Origin: Metabacillus rhizolycopersici
Lineage (GTDB): Bacteria; Bacillota; Bacilli; Bacillales; Bacillaceae
Length of the DNA: 25,064 bases
NCBI RefSeq assembly: GCF_020075705.1
Contig: NZ_JAIQUM010000072.1
Coordinates: 1 to 25,064, forward strand
Direction of reading: 5' to 3'
Part shown: positions 6,724 to 14,144 of the stretch, in pieces
How positions within the stretch are numbered: the stretch's first letter is position 1
Layout: the number at the start of each line of letters is the position of its first letter
Translations under genes and position numbers: made by a program
The notes under the pieces: generated by a model
What the model was told of the DNA's origin: nothing
Seen by the model: the letters and a program-made list of their open reading frames with translations, nothing else
Database searches by the model: none

Positions 6724-8031
6724 ATGCTAGCATTTTTAGGCTTTGCTATGATTGTCGTATTTATGTTTTTAATCATTACGAAACGAATGTCCGCTTTAGT
6801 TTCATTAATTACGATACCAATATTGTTTGCCTTACTAGGAGGTTTTGGTCCTGGAATTGGTGAAATGATGCTTGAAGGTGTTAAGCAAGTTGCACCAACG
6901 GGTGTAATGTTAATGTTTGCTATCCTTTATTTCGGAATCATGATTGATTCTGGTTTGTTCGATCCACTTGTTTCAAAAATTTTAGCGATTGTTAAAGGTG
7001 ATCCATTAAAAATAGTATTAGGGACATCTATCCTTTCGATGCTGGTAGCGCTTGATGGTGATGGAACGACGACTTATATGATTACGGTAACAGCAATGCT
7101 TCCGCTTTATAAGCGAATTGGAATGAATCCGCTCATATTAACCTGTATAGCGATGCTTTCGTTTGGTGTTATGAACATGACTCCATGGGGCGGACCGACA
7201 GCGAGAGCAGTAGCTGCCCTGCAGCTTGATGTAGCAGATGTGTTTATACCTCTTATCCCAGTAATGATGGCTGCAGTTTTATGGAACTTATGTACGGCGT
7301 TTATTCTTGGGAAAAAGGAACGGCAAAGATTGGGTATTGCAAAGATTCAATATTCACAGGAAGAGATGCTTGCATTCAGCCAACAAAGTGCAGCTTTAGA
7401 AGTAGAAGAGTATAAGCGTCCAAAACTGAGATGGGTGAATTTTGGTTTAACTATTGCATTGCTTATTTGTTTGATGACCTCTGTCTTACCGTTAGCTATT
7501 CTATTCATGATTGCCTTTGTCATCGCACTTATGATTAACTATCCAAATTTAGAAGAACAGAAAGAAAGAATATCTAGTCATGCAGGAAATGTCCTTGCCG
7601 TTGTCGGATTAGTATTTGCTTCTGGGATTTTCACAGGTATTCTATCTGGAACAGAAATGGTTGATGCGATGGCGAATAGCTTAGTTAATGTAATTCCTGA
7701 ATCTTTAGGTTCATATTTTGCTGTTATTACTGCTGTAACAAGTATTCCGTTTACTTATTTTATGGCAAATGATCCTTACTATTTTGGTGTCTTGCCGATT
7801 TTGGCACAAACTGCGGCTGCTTATGGTGTGGAGCCTGTAGAGATTGCTCGTGCATCTGTACTAGGCCAGCCAATTCATGCGATGAGTCCACTAATGGCTT
7901 CCGCCTATTTACTAGTTGGTATGGCTGGTGTTGAATTTGGTGACCACCAAAAATTTATTTTTAAGTGGGCATTAGGGTCAAGCTTAGTCATGATTGTTGT
8001 AGCGATTATCCTAGGGGTTATCACTTTCTAA
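6724..8031 (+). CDS. citM: CitMHS-family metal-citrate symporter
   Basis: A 435-residue secondary transporter of the CitMHS family, which takes up citrate complexed with a divalent cation together with protons. The protein is strongly hydrophobic with eleven or twelve segments. DGDGTTTY (111-118) and TPWGGPTARA (153-162) are conserved-looking polar stretches within membrane parts, and a charged cytoplasmic loop lies near 195-235. Length equals that of B. subtilis CitM (433) and CitN/CitH (426); which cation it prefers cannot be told from the sequence. ATG 6724 follows AGGGGAGG (6710-6717). The gene has its own promoter with cre and candidate CitT sites, and a terminator at 8065-8112, so it is probably transcribed alone. 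The linked sensor-regulator pair and TctC protein support citrate. Confidence 0.88.
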   Translation: MLAFLGFAMIVVFMFLIITKRMSALVSLITIPILFALLGGFGPGIGEMMLEGVKQVAPTGVMLMFAILYFGIMIDSGLFDPLVSKILAIVKGDPLKIVLGTSILSMLVALDGDGTTTYMITVTAMLPLYKRIGMNPLILTCIAMLSFGVMNMTPWGGPTARAVAALQLDVADVFIPLIPVMMAAVLWNLCTAFILGKKERQRLGIAKIQYSQEEMLAFSQQSAALEVEEYKRPKLRWVNFGLTIALLICLMTSVLPLAILFMIAFVIALMINYPNLEEQKERISSHAGNVLAVVGLVFASGIFTGILSGTEMVDAMANSLVNVIPESLGSYFAVITAVTSIPFTYFMANDPYYFGVLPILAQTAAAYGVEPVEIARASVLGQPIHAMSPLMASAYLLVGMAGVEFGDHQKFIFKWALGSSLVMIVVAIILGVITF

Positions 8032-8064
8032 ATTTAATAAACTGAATTGCTTATTTTCTAAAAC

Positions 8065-8112
8065 AACACAAAAAATCATCTCCCGTTTCTAACTAGAGGT
8101 GATTTTTTGTGT
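8065..8112. terminator. Intrinsic terminator after citM
   Basis: AACACAAAAAATCATCTC (8065-8082) pairs with GAGGTGATTTTTTGTGTT (8095-8112), one wobble. The 3' arm holds six T residues on the plus strand and the 5' arm gives the same on the minus strand. Confidence 0.85.
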
Positions 8113-8166
8113 TATTTAGTTAACGTTATAATGTTTGAATACTGTAGCTAAGCACTTCGACATCAT

Positions 8167-8229
8167 GCTAAAGCACAATCATAGGACATGAAAGGCATTC
8201 AGGGCGATTGTACTTTAGCTCAGTATTAT
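8167..8229. repeat. Imperfect hairpin with a 19-base motif repeated at 12891
   Basis: GCTAAAGCACAATC (8167-8180) pairs with GATTGTACTTTAGC (8206-8219) with one mismatch. The right arm runs into TACTTTAGCTCAGTATTAT (8211-8229), which recurs at 12891-12909 with one difference. No T tract follows, so it does not look like a terminator. Confidence 0.4.
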
Positions 8230-8251
8230 TCGCTTGTCAAACCTAAAAAAT

Positions 8252-8812
8252 TTAATACAAAGAACTAATTAAGCTTCTTTCTCCAAAGCTTGTTGTGATT
8301 TCAATCCGATCTGAGGAATGGACGCCTCGTTCAAAATGATGCTGAATGGCACATATGCAATCTTCATTATCAAATTGATAAAATGAGACTCCCTTTTTGT
8401 GTATATTATTTTCTAAAAAGAGTAGCTGATTATAAGAATAAACACAATCAAATGGTGAGAATGATAAGGCGTTTAGTTGGTTAATAAATCGAACAAATGT
8501 CTCATCATGTAATTCCTTTAGCATTTCATCAAGTGCTAGTGGAAGCATCTTTCTAATACGTACGGTATCTCCGCAATTTAAGAAAGACAAACCAAGCTCT
8601 GTTTTTACCTTTCCTAATCCCATCCACTTTCCAGCTTTCCATCCATGTGGACTAAGAATTTCTAGATGACGGTCATGCACATCTTCTAATAAATGAAGCT
8701 CATCATTCATATCATCGTATATGACATACTGATCGTCGGTTACTTCGATTAAGCCAGTTAAGTATGAGCGTTTTTGATTTAATAATAGATCGGTGCGTTT
8801 ATACGGACACAT
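8252..8812 (-). CDS. yisN: DUF2777 family protein, YisN-like
   Basis: A 186-residue soluble protein without signal peptide or membrane segment. The N-terminal half (about 13-95) looks beta-rich (LTGLIEVTDDQYVIYDD; GKWMGLGKVKTELG), the C-terminal half helical, ending HHFERGVHSSDRIEITTSFGERSL. I recognise it as the Bacillus family of unknown function to which YisN belongs; the B. subtilis protein is somewhat longer from memory. ATG 8812 follows GGAGG (8822-8826) by nine bases. It is encoded opposite to its neighbours and precedes asnO, as yisN does in B. subtilis, which supports the name. No clear terminator is seen on its 3' side, only the hairpin at 8167-8219. Confidence 0.6.
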   Translation of the reverse strand: MCPYKRTDLLLNQKRSYLTGLIEVTDDQYVIYDDMNDELHLLEDVHDRHLEILSPHGWKAGKWMGLGKVKTELGLSFLNCGDTVRIRKMLPLALDEMLKELHDETFVRFINQLNALSFSPFDCVYSYNQLLFLENNIHKKGVSFYQFDNEDCICAIQHHFERGVHSSDRIEITTSFGERSLISSLY

Positions 8813-8901
8813 TTATTTAACCCTCCAGTTGTTGTGAAAGATGTAACGATGTTTAGGAAAATAAATTCGGAACTTATAAGTCTTGTCTTCGAGAAAGGTT
8901 C

Positions 8902-8975
8902 AGCGCAAGCGCCTAGCCCCTAGCCCCTAGGGGTCATAAGCCATGCCTGAGGCTGATCAAGGCGCTTACGCTTTT
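8902..8975 (+). repeat. Mosaic hairpin repeat, copy 2 (short form)
   Basis: The left end AGCGCAAGCGCCT (8902-8914) and the right end AAGGCGCTTACGCTT (8959-8973) are inverted repeats with one difference. The inner part has TAGCCCC in tandem and lacks the GAAGG/CCTTC hairpin of the other copies. It is the shortest, and probably the basic, form. It occupies the middle of the 319-base gap between yisN and asnO. Confidence 0.75.
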
Positions 8976-9054
8976 CTTATCGTTTTAGACAAAAATTGCA
9001 AAGTTTATGCATGGGTATAGCGTTAAGGACAAATCACCAATAATTTCCACTGGG

Positions 9055-9062
9055 CATACAAT
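9055..9062 (+). promoter_or_regulatory. Possible sigma-E -10 element before asnO
   Basis: CATACAAT matches the sigma-E -10 consensus CATACANT. No good -35 is found 13-15 bases upstream; an ATAATT at 9040-9045 is too close. Offered because B. subtilis asnO is expressed during sporulation. A sigma-A alternative is not clear either. Confidence 0.25.
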
Positions 9063-9131
9063 ACAATCTACTGAGATTAGGTTCGTGACGTAGGTTTATA
9101 AGATAATCTTTGCTAGGGAGATGATGCTTTT

Positions 9132-10982
9132 ATGTGTGGGATTACAGGTTGGGTTAACTTTAAGGGGAATTTACGAACTGAAACAGACACAATGAAAAAG
9201 ATGGTGGAAACGTTAGCGAAACGGGGACCAGATGATACGAACATTTGGGGAGAAGATCACGTTTTATTCGGCCATAAACGATTAGTTGTCGTTGATCCTG
9301 AAGGTGGAAGACAGCCAATGAGTCGATCGAAGGACGAAAATACCTATACAATTTGCTATAATGGTGAACTTTATAATACGGAGGATATTCGTAAAGAGTT
9401 GGTAGAAAGAGGTTACACGTTTAAAGGTCATTCAGATACAGAAGTGTTGCTTCAATCCTATATTGAGTGGGAGGAAGAATGTCTTTTACATCTAAATGGA
9501 ATTTTTGCCTTTGCGGTTTGGGATACAGCGAAGGAAAAGCTATTCATTGGAAGAGATCGTTTAGGGGTTAAACCGTTATTTTACAATGAAGAAAATGGAT
9601 CGCTTATCTTCGCTTCTGAACTAAAGGCCATTTTAGCCCATCCATCTGTTTCCGCTGTACTAGATAAAACTGGTCTTTCAGACATATTTGGTGTCGGACC
9701 CTCAAGAACACCAGGGTTCGGTGTCTTTAAAGGAATTGAAGAACTTCGTCCCGGTCATGCGCTAATCTATACAAAGAATGGGTTAAAGAAGTGGCGTTAT
9801 TGGAATGTGCAAAGCAAGCCACATGAGGATACGTTAGATGAAACAGCTGAGAAGGTTCGTTTTCTATTTACAGATGCAGTAAAAAGACAGCTTGTCTCTG
9901 ATGTTCCATTATGTACATTTCTTTCAGGCGGATTAGATTCTAGTGCAATTACAGCCGTAGCAGCGGAACACTATAAACGTGAAGGGAAAGGTAGACTTCA
10001 TACCTATTCAATTGATTACGAGGACAATGGGAAATTCTTTAAATCGAATGAATTTCAACCAAATTCAGATGGACCGTGGATTAACAAAATGACTGAAACG
10101 TTCCATACAGTTCACCATAATAGTGTGATTTCTCAACAGGAATTAGTTGACTATTTAATTGAAGCAACAACCGTTCGAGATTTACCGGGAATGGCTGACA
10201 TTGATTCGTCATTACTTTGGTTTTGTCGTGAAATAAAACAGGATTTTGTTGTTGGATTATCGGGAGAATGTGCAGATGAAATTTTTGGAGGCTATCCATG
10301 GTTTCGCAGACCAGAAGACTTAGCAAGCTCTGCTTTTCCGTGGATGCGGTCAACGGATGAGAGAATCAAGCTATTAAAACCAGAATGGCAGGAAAAGTTA
10401 AAATTAAATGAATATGTGCAAGCACGCTATCAGGACACGGTTAATGAAACGCCACTCCTAGATGGTGAGTCAGAAATCGAAGCCCAAAGACGCCAGCTCT
10501 TTTATTTAAATATTCATTGGTTTATGGCGAATTTATTGGATCGAAAAGATCGGATGAGTATGGGTGCAAGCTTAGAGGTTCGTGTCCCATTCGCTGATCA
10601 TCGCCTCGTTGAGTACGTGTGGAATATCCCCTGGGAAATGAAAATGCATGGTGACCGTGAAAAAGGTATTTTACGAAAAGCATTAGAAGGAATACTCCCG
10701 AATGAAGTGCTATATCGTAAGAAAAGTCCTTATCCGAAAACTCATAATCCAGAGTATACAAGATTGGTAAAAAACTGGCTTCAATCTCTAGTGAGCAAAA
10801 AGGATTCCATTTTACATGTTCTGTTAAATAAACAAGCATTAGATGAGCTGATAGAGTCGGAGGGGAGAGCCTTCAAAGTGCCATGGTTTGGTCAGTTAAT
10901 GTCTGGACCGCAGCTTTTAGCTCATTTAGCGCAAATTCATGTATGGTTTGAGACCTATTCGATTGACATAGATGAAAGATAG
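9132..10982 (+). CDS. asnO: Asparagine synthetase (glutamine-hydrolysing), AsnO type
   Basis: The 616-residue enzyme makes asparagine from aspartate, ATP and glutamine. The N-terminal Ntn glutaminase domain begins MCGITGW, with Cys2 as nucleophile once Met1 is removed, and has RGPDD (31-35), YNGELYN (76-82) and GHSDTEV (99-105). The synthetase domain has the ATP-pyrophosphatase loop SGGLDSS (265-271) and later GLSGECADEIFGGYPWF and RKDRMSMGASLEVRVPF. Length equals B. subtilis AsnO (614) rather than AsnB or AsnH, and the yisL/yisN context agrees. The catalytic cysteine fixes the start at ATG 9132, although the ribosome site (AGGGAG, 9115-9120) is about 11 bases away. AsnO in B. subtilis serves sporulation. 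A terminator shared with the convergent amylase gene follows. Confidence 0.9.
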   Translation: MCGITGWVNFKGNLRTETDTMKKMVETLAKRGPDDTNIWGEDHVLFGHKRLVVVDPEGGRQPMSRSKDENTYTICYNGELYNTEDIRKELVERGYTFKGHSDTEVLLQSYIEWEEECLLHLNGIFAFAVWDTAKEKLFIGRDRLGVKPLFYNEENGSLIFASELKAILAHPSVSAVLDKTGLSDIFGVGPSRTPGFGVFKGIEELRPGHALIYTKNGLKKWRYWNVQSKPHEDTLDETAEKVRFLFTDAVKRQLVSDVPLCTFLSGGLDSSAITAVAAEHYKREGKGRLHTYSIDYEDNGKFFKSNEFQPNSDGPWINKMTETFHTVHHNSVISQQELVDYLIEATTVRDLPGMADIDSSLLWFCREIKQDFVVGLSGECADEIFGGYPWFRRPEDLASSAFPWMRSTDERIKLLKPEWQEKLKLNEYVQARYQDTVNETPLLDGESEIEAQRRQLFYLNIHWFMANLLDRKDRMSMGASLEVRVPFADHRLVEYVWNIPWEMKMHGDREKGILRKALEGILPNEVLYRKKSPYPKTHNPEYTRLVKNWLQSLVSKKDSILHVLLNKQALDELIESEGRAFKVPWFGQLMSGPQLLAHLAQIHVWFETYSIDIDER

Positions 10983-10984
10983 TA

Positions 10985-11022
10985 TTGAAAAGGGGACTGG
11001 GAATCGTCAGTCTCCTTTTCAA
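10985..11022. terminator. Bidirectional terminator between asnO and the amylase gene
   Basis: TTGAAAAGGGGACTG (10985-10999) pairs with CAGTCTCCTTTTCAA (11008-11022), one wobble. The structure overlaps the stop codon of the minus-strand amylase gene (11019-11021). Confidence 0.8.
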
Positions 11023-12821
11023 CTTGTTTCATAACTTAGCTCGTTAAGAGCTTCCGTGTTGCTTTTACTAATTAGTAAAAAAGTAAAGTCATACGGATCG
11101 AGGGTGACAGTGATCTGATCAGAGTGTGCAGCAAACTCCTCGAGTGTCCATAAGTCGATGATGGTTTGATCCTTTAAATTAAGTGGCAATGGAATCGTTT
11201 GCTTTGTTGGATGATTATTCATTACAGCAATAAACAACTGCTGATTTGTTTCTTTCTTGTAACAAATATAATTGCAATTATTATTAGCTTCTAAAAACGA
11301 AAAAGTGCCTTCATTCGCTAGAATCGGATAGCTTTTCCGAAGTTTAATCAGCTTTTTAAAAAATGCTAACATTTCGCCGTCCTGCTCATCCTTTTCCCAA
11401 GGCATACATTTTCGGCAGCCTGGATCTTGTTCACCTGTTAGCCCAATTTCATCGCCATAATAAATAGATGGTGAACCTGTGAAACTAAGTTGAAATGCGG
11501 TCAAAAGTTTGACTTTTTGTTTATTCATGTTAGCAAGATTGAGAAGGCGGGGGGTGTCATGACTCCCAACTAAATTAAAGGCAGCCTCATGAACAGGTCT
11601 TGGATATTGATGGAGAAACCCCTGTAGTTCATGGCTGAATTGTTCCGCACCAATTGCATCATAAGCGAAAAAGCGAAGTAAGATATTCGCAAAGGGATAG
11701 CTCATGACAGCATCAAATTGATCGCCAAATAGCCATGGCATCGCATCGTGCCAGACCTCTCCTACAAGGTATACATCCTTATTAATGTTTTTGACATTTT
11801 GCCTGAATTCTCGCCAAAATTGATGATCAATCTCATTTGCCACATCTAATCTCCAGCCATCAATCTCAAACTCTTTTACCCAATACTCTCCAACATCAAG
11901 TAAATACTTTTTTACTTCGGGGTTTTGCGTATTTAGCTTTGGCATTGACCTCTCAAAAGCAAATGTATGAAAGTGGAGCTGATCTTGCTCTGATGATAAC
12001 GAGGAAAAATGAAACCAATTCTTATATTGAGATTTTTCACCGTATTTCATCACATCCTGAAACGGAGGGAAATCCTCTCCACAATGATTAAAAACGGCAT
12101 CAAGCATCACCTTTATCCCATGCTTATGACATTCAGTTACTAAACGTTTAAATGTAGTCTTATCACCAAATTGTGGATCAATTTCCATGTAATCGATCGT
12201 GTCATATTTATGATTGGAGTGAGCTTTGAAAATGGGAGTAAAGTAGATCCCGGTTATCCCTAATTCAACGACATAAGCGAGATTCTGAATAATTCCTTCA
12301 AAATCACCACCGAATATCGTAGAAGTTGTTGGTTCGGTACTATTCCAAGGAAGCGTACTGTTCGGATCATTAGCTTGATTGCCATTTGCAAAACGATCTG
12401 GAAAAATTTGATACCAAACCGTATCCTTCACCCAACTGGGGGCGCTAAATCGTTCGGAGGGATGATGGAAAGGAAAGCAAAAATAGCTTGAAAAATCTTC
12501 ATGGACGCTATCGCTAAATCCTTTTTCAGTGTAAAAAACCTCCTGCTCATGATCCTTCAGGTGGAAAGCGTATCGTATACGCCGATGGGGTGGAGTAACT
12601 TCAACGAACCAATAATCAAAAAGCTCGTCATATCCGCTAATCGTCATCTCAATCGTAGCATGCTTCCACTGATTGTTTTCAAATTCAAATTGATCACCAT
12701 AGTAAAGAAAGACTGTACTCACGTCATGACGTTTTGTTCGTAGTTGGATATGTAAGGCATCATCATTACAGGCGTAAGCAAACTGATTTTTAGGTCGATG
12801 ATAAATGGCTTCTTTAAGCAT
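11019..12821 (-). CDS. GH13_20 maltogenic amylase / neopullulanase / cyclomaltodextrinase
   Basis: A 600-residue intracellular enzyme that hydrolyses cyclodextrins, pullulan or maltodextrins. An N-terminal CBM34-type beta domain (about 1-120, starting MLKEAIYHRP) precedes the GH13 barrel. Conserved regions are DAVFNH (241-246), region V MPKLNT (293-298, the mark of this subfamily), DGWRLDVANE with nucleophile Asp326, LVGEVW with acid/base Glu355, and VGSHDTPR with Asp422. No signal peptide is present. The open frame extends ten codons upstream to 12851, but GGAGGAGG sits five bases before ATG 12821 and family members start at this residue. It stands alone: no maltodextrin ABC genes are adjacent. 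No cre site was seen in its upstream region. Substrate preference within the subfamily cannot be told from sequence. Confidence 0.88.
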   Translation of the reverse strand: MLKEAIYHRPKNQFAYACNDDALHIQLRTKRHDVSTVFLYYGDQFEFENNQWKHATIEMTISGYDELFDYWFVEVTPPHRRIRYAFHLKDHEQEVFYTEKGFSDSVHEDFSSYFCFPFHHPSERFSAPSWVKDTVWYQIFPDRFANGNQANDPNSTLPWNSTEPTTSTIFGGDFEGIIQNLAYVVELGITGIYFTPIFKAHSNHKYDTIDYMEIDPQFGDKTTFKRLVTECHKHGIKVMLDAVFNHCGEDFPPFQDVMKYGEKSQYKNWFHFSSLSSEQDQLHFHTFAFERSMPKLNTQNPEVKKYLLDVGEYWVKEFEIDGWRLDVANEIDHQFWREFRQNVKNINKDVYLVGEVWHDAMPWLFGDQFDAVMSYPFANILLRFFAYDAIGAEQFSHELQGFLHQYPRPVHEAAFNLVGSHDTPRLLNLANMNKQKVKLLTAFQLSFTGSPSIYYGDEIGLTGEQDPGCRKCMPWEKDEQDGEMLAFFKKLIKLRKSYPILANEGTFSFLEANNNCNYICYKKETNQQLFIAVMNNHPTKQTIPLPLNLKDQTIIDLWTLEEFAAHSDQITVTLDPYDFTFLLISKSNTEALNELSYETS

Positions 12822-12922
12822 AGAATCCTCCTCCATCATAATCCCTTTCAACGACTTAGATTCTCTTTCTTAGGAACTTATAAATTCTATTACTTTAGCT
12901 AAGTATTATAGTACTTCAGCAT

Positions 12923-13022
12923 CCAGCACCAACGCCTAGCCACTTTTGAATAGAAGGTAAAAAACACCTTCTATTCCTGAGCGTCTTATTTGCCCGAGGC
13001 TGAACAAGGCGCTTGCGCTTTT
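12923..13022 (+). repeat. Mosaic hairpin repeat, copy 3
   Basis: CCAGCACCAACGCCTAGCC at the left replaces the AGCGCAAGCGCC end. The inner GAATAGAAGG ... CCTTCTATTC hairpin and the right end AAGGCGCTTGCGCTTTT (to 13022) are kept. It ends five bases before the stop codon of the minus-strand dehydrogenase gene, a position that could supply 3'-end structure to that mRNA. Confidence 0.75.
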
Positions 13023-13027
13023 CTTCT

Positions 13028-13900
13028 TTAACCATTCACAATTTTTCCACCGTTAATATGAATAATCTGTCCTGACATGTAAGAGGAATCATCACAAGCT
13101 AAAAATACATATGCAGGTGCTAATTCTTCAGGTTGGCCCGGTCGCTTCATTGGCGTGTTTGCGCCAAATGTAGCTACTTGGTCAGCGGGGAAGGTAGAAG
13201 GAATTAATGGCGTCCAAATTGGTCCTGGTGCAACGCCATTTACCCGAATACCTTTACCTGCTAGCGAAAGAGCTAAAGATCTGGTAAACGATGTAATTGC
13301 TCCTTTTGTTGCAGAATAATCAAGGAGCTGTTCATTCCCTGCATAAGCAGTCACAGATGAAGTATTCACAATTGCACTGCCATTCTTTAAATGGGGAAGA
13401 GCGGCTTTTGTTAAATAAAAGAAAGAGAAAATGTTTGTGCGAAATGTTCTCTCAAGTTGTTCACTTGTGATGTCTTCAATTCCTTTTTGCGGATGTTGTT
13501 CTGCTGCATTGTTTACTAAAATATCTATATTTCCAAATGTATTGATCGTTTCTGAAACAATCTGTTGACAAATTGCTTCATTACCAATATCGCCAGGAAT
13601 AAGTAAGCATTTTTGCCCTTGTTCTTCCACATGCCTTTTCGTTTCTTGAGCATCTTTTTGCTCATCTAAAAATGAAACGGCAACATCTGCTCCTTCTTTT
13701 GCAAAAAGGACTGCAACAGCTCGCCCGATTCCACTATCACCACCAGTAATAATCGCCACCTTATTTTTTAGTTTGCCACTACTGGTATATGATGCATTAT
13801 CAAATTTAGGTGCTGGGTTCATCAGGTCCTCATGACCCGGTTGTATATTTTGATGTTGGGGTGGCATCGTTTGTTTCAGTTGATTTTGATTGTTACTCAA
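13028..13900 (-). CDS. Short-chain dehydrogenase/reductase, YhxD/YdaD-like
   Basis: A 290-residue NAD(P)-dependent oxidoreductase of the SDR family. It has the Rossmann motif TGGDSGIG (52-59), NNAA (130-133), a catalytic serine in NTSSVTAY (181 or 182), and YSATK with Tyr195 and Lys199. The polar N-terminal extension of about 40 residues (QNQLKQTMPPQHQN...) marks the subgroup that includes B. subtilis YhdF, YhxC, YhxD and the stress protein YdaD; the substrate is unknown. It starts at TTG 13900, seven bases after a perfect AGGAGGT-type site. The ATG at 13907 directly after that site reads only ATG CAA ATT GAG TAA in another frame. A GTAGTA/TACTAC dyad lies just upstream at 13921-13938. The gene stands alone. 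Confidence 0.85.
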   Translation of the reverse strand: MSNNQNQLKQTMPPQHQNIQPGHEDLMNPAPKFDNASYTSSGKLKNKVAIITGGDSGIGRAVAVLFAKEGADVAVSFLDEQKDAQETKRHVEEQGQKCLLIPGDIGNEAICQQIVSETINTFGNIDILVNNAAEQHPQKGIEDITSEQLERTFRTNIFSFFYLTKAALPHLKNGSAIVNTSSVTAYAGNEQLLDYSATKGAITSFTRSLALSLAGKGIRVNGVAPGPIWTPLIPSTFPADQVATFGANTPMKRPGQPEELAPAYVFLACDDSSYMSGQIIHINGGKIVNG

Positions 13901-13920
13901 TTTGCATACCTCCTCATTTT

Positions 13921-13938
13921 TACTACCAAACTGTAGTA
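13921..13938. promoter_or_regulatory. Dyad upstream of the dehydrogenase gene
   Basis: TACTAC (13921-13926) and GTAGTA (13933-13938) form a perfect 6-6-6 dyad a few bases upstream of the ribosome site. It could be a repressor operator or a small mRNA hairpin. The regulator is unknown. Apart from this and the metH terminator, I see nothing in 13901-14144. Confidence 0.35.
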
Positions 13939-14103
13939 TGTGAAAAAATGAGTTAAAGTATGTTTAGTAAGAATCCAATTGGAGAAAAGAATGGTCAATT
14001 GCAGAATTATTCGCTTGAATGACGGAATTAACATACATCAGAGGAAAATCGACCCTTTTTTAACCTTTGAAAAACGACGATTCACAACACCTACATGAAA
14101 AAT

Positions 14104-14130
14104 AGCCTTGAAACAATAAGTTTCAAGGCT
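14104..14130 (-). terminator. Intrinsic terminator of the yitJ-metH operon
   Basis: AGCCTTGAAAC and GTTTCAAGGCT (14104-14114, 14120-14130) pair perfectly around a five-base loop. On the minus strand the stem is followed by ATTTTTC. It lies 14 bases after the metH stop. Confidence 0.88.
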
Positions 14131-14144
14131 TCAAATTCTTTCAA

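Noticed and set aside
10081..10839. Minus-strand open frames opposite asnO
   Set aside because: Antisense to conserved synthetase motifs, with no ribosome sites or recognisable domains.
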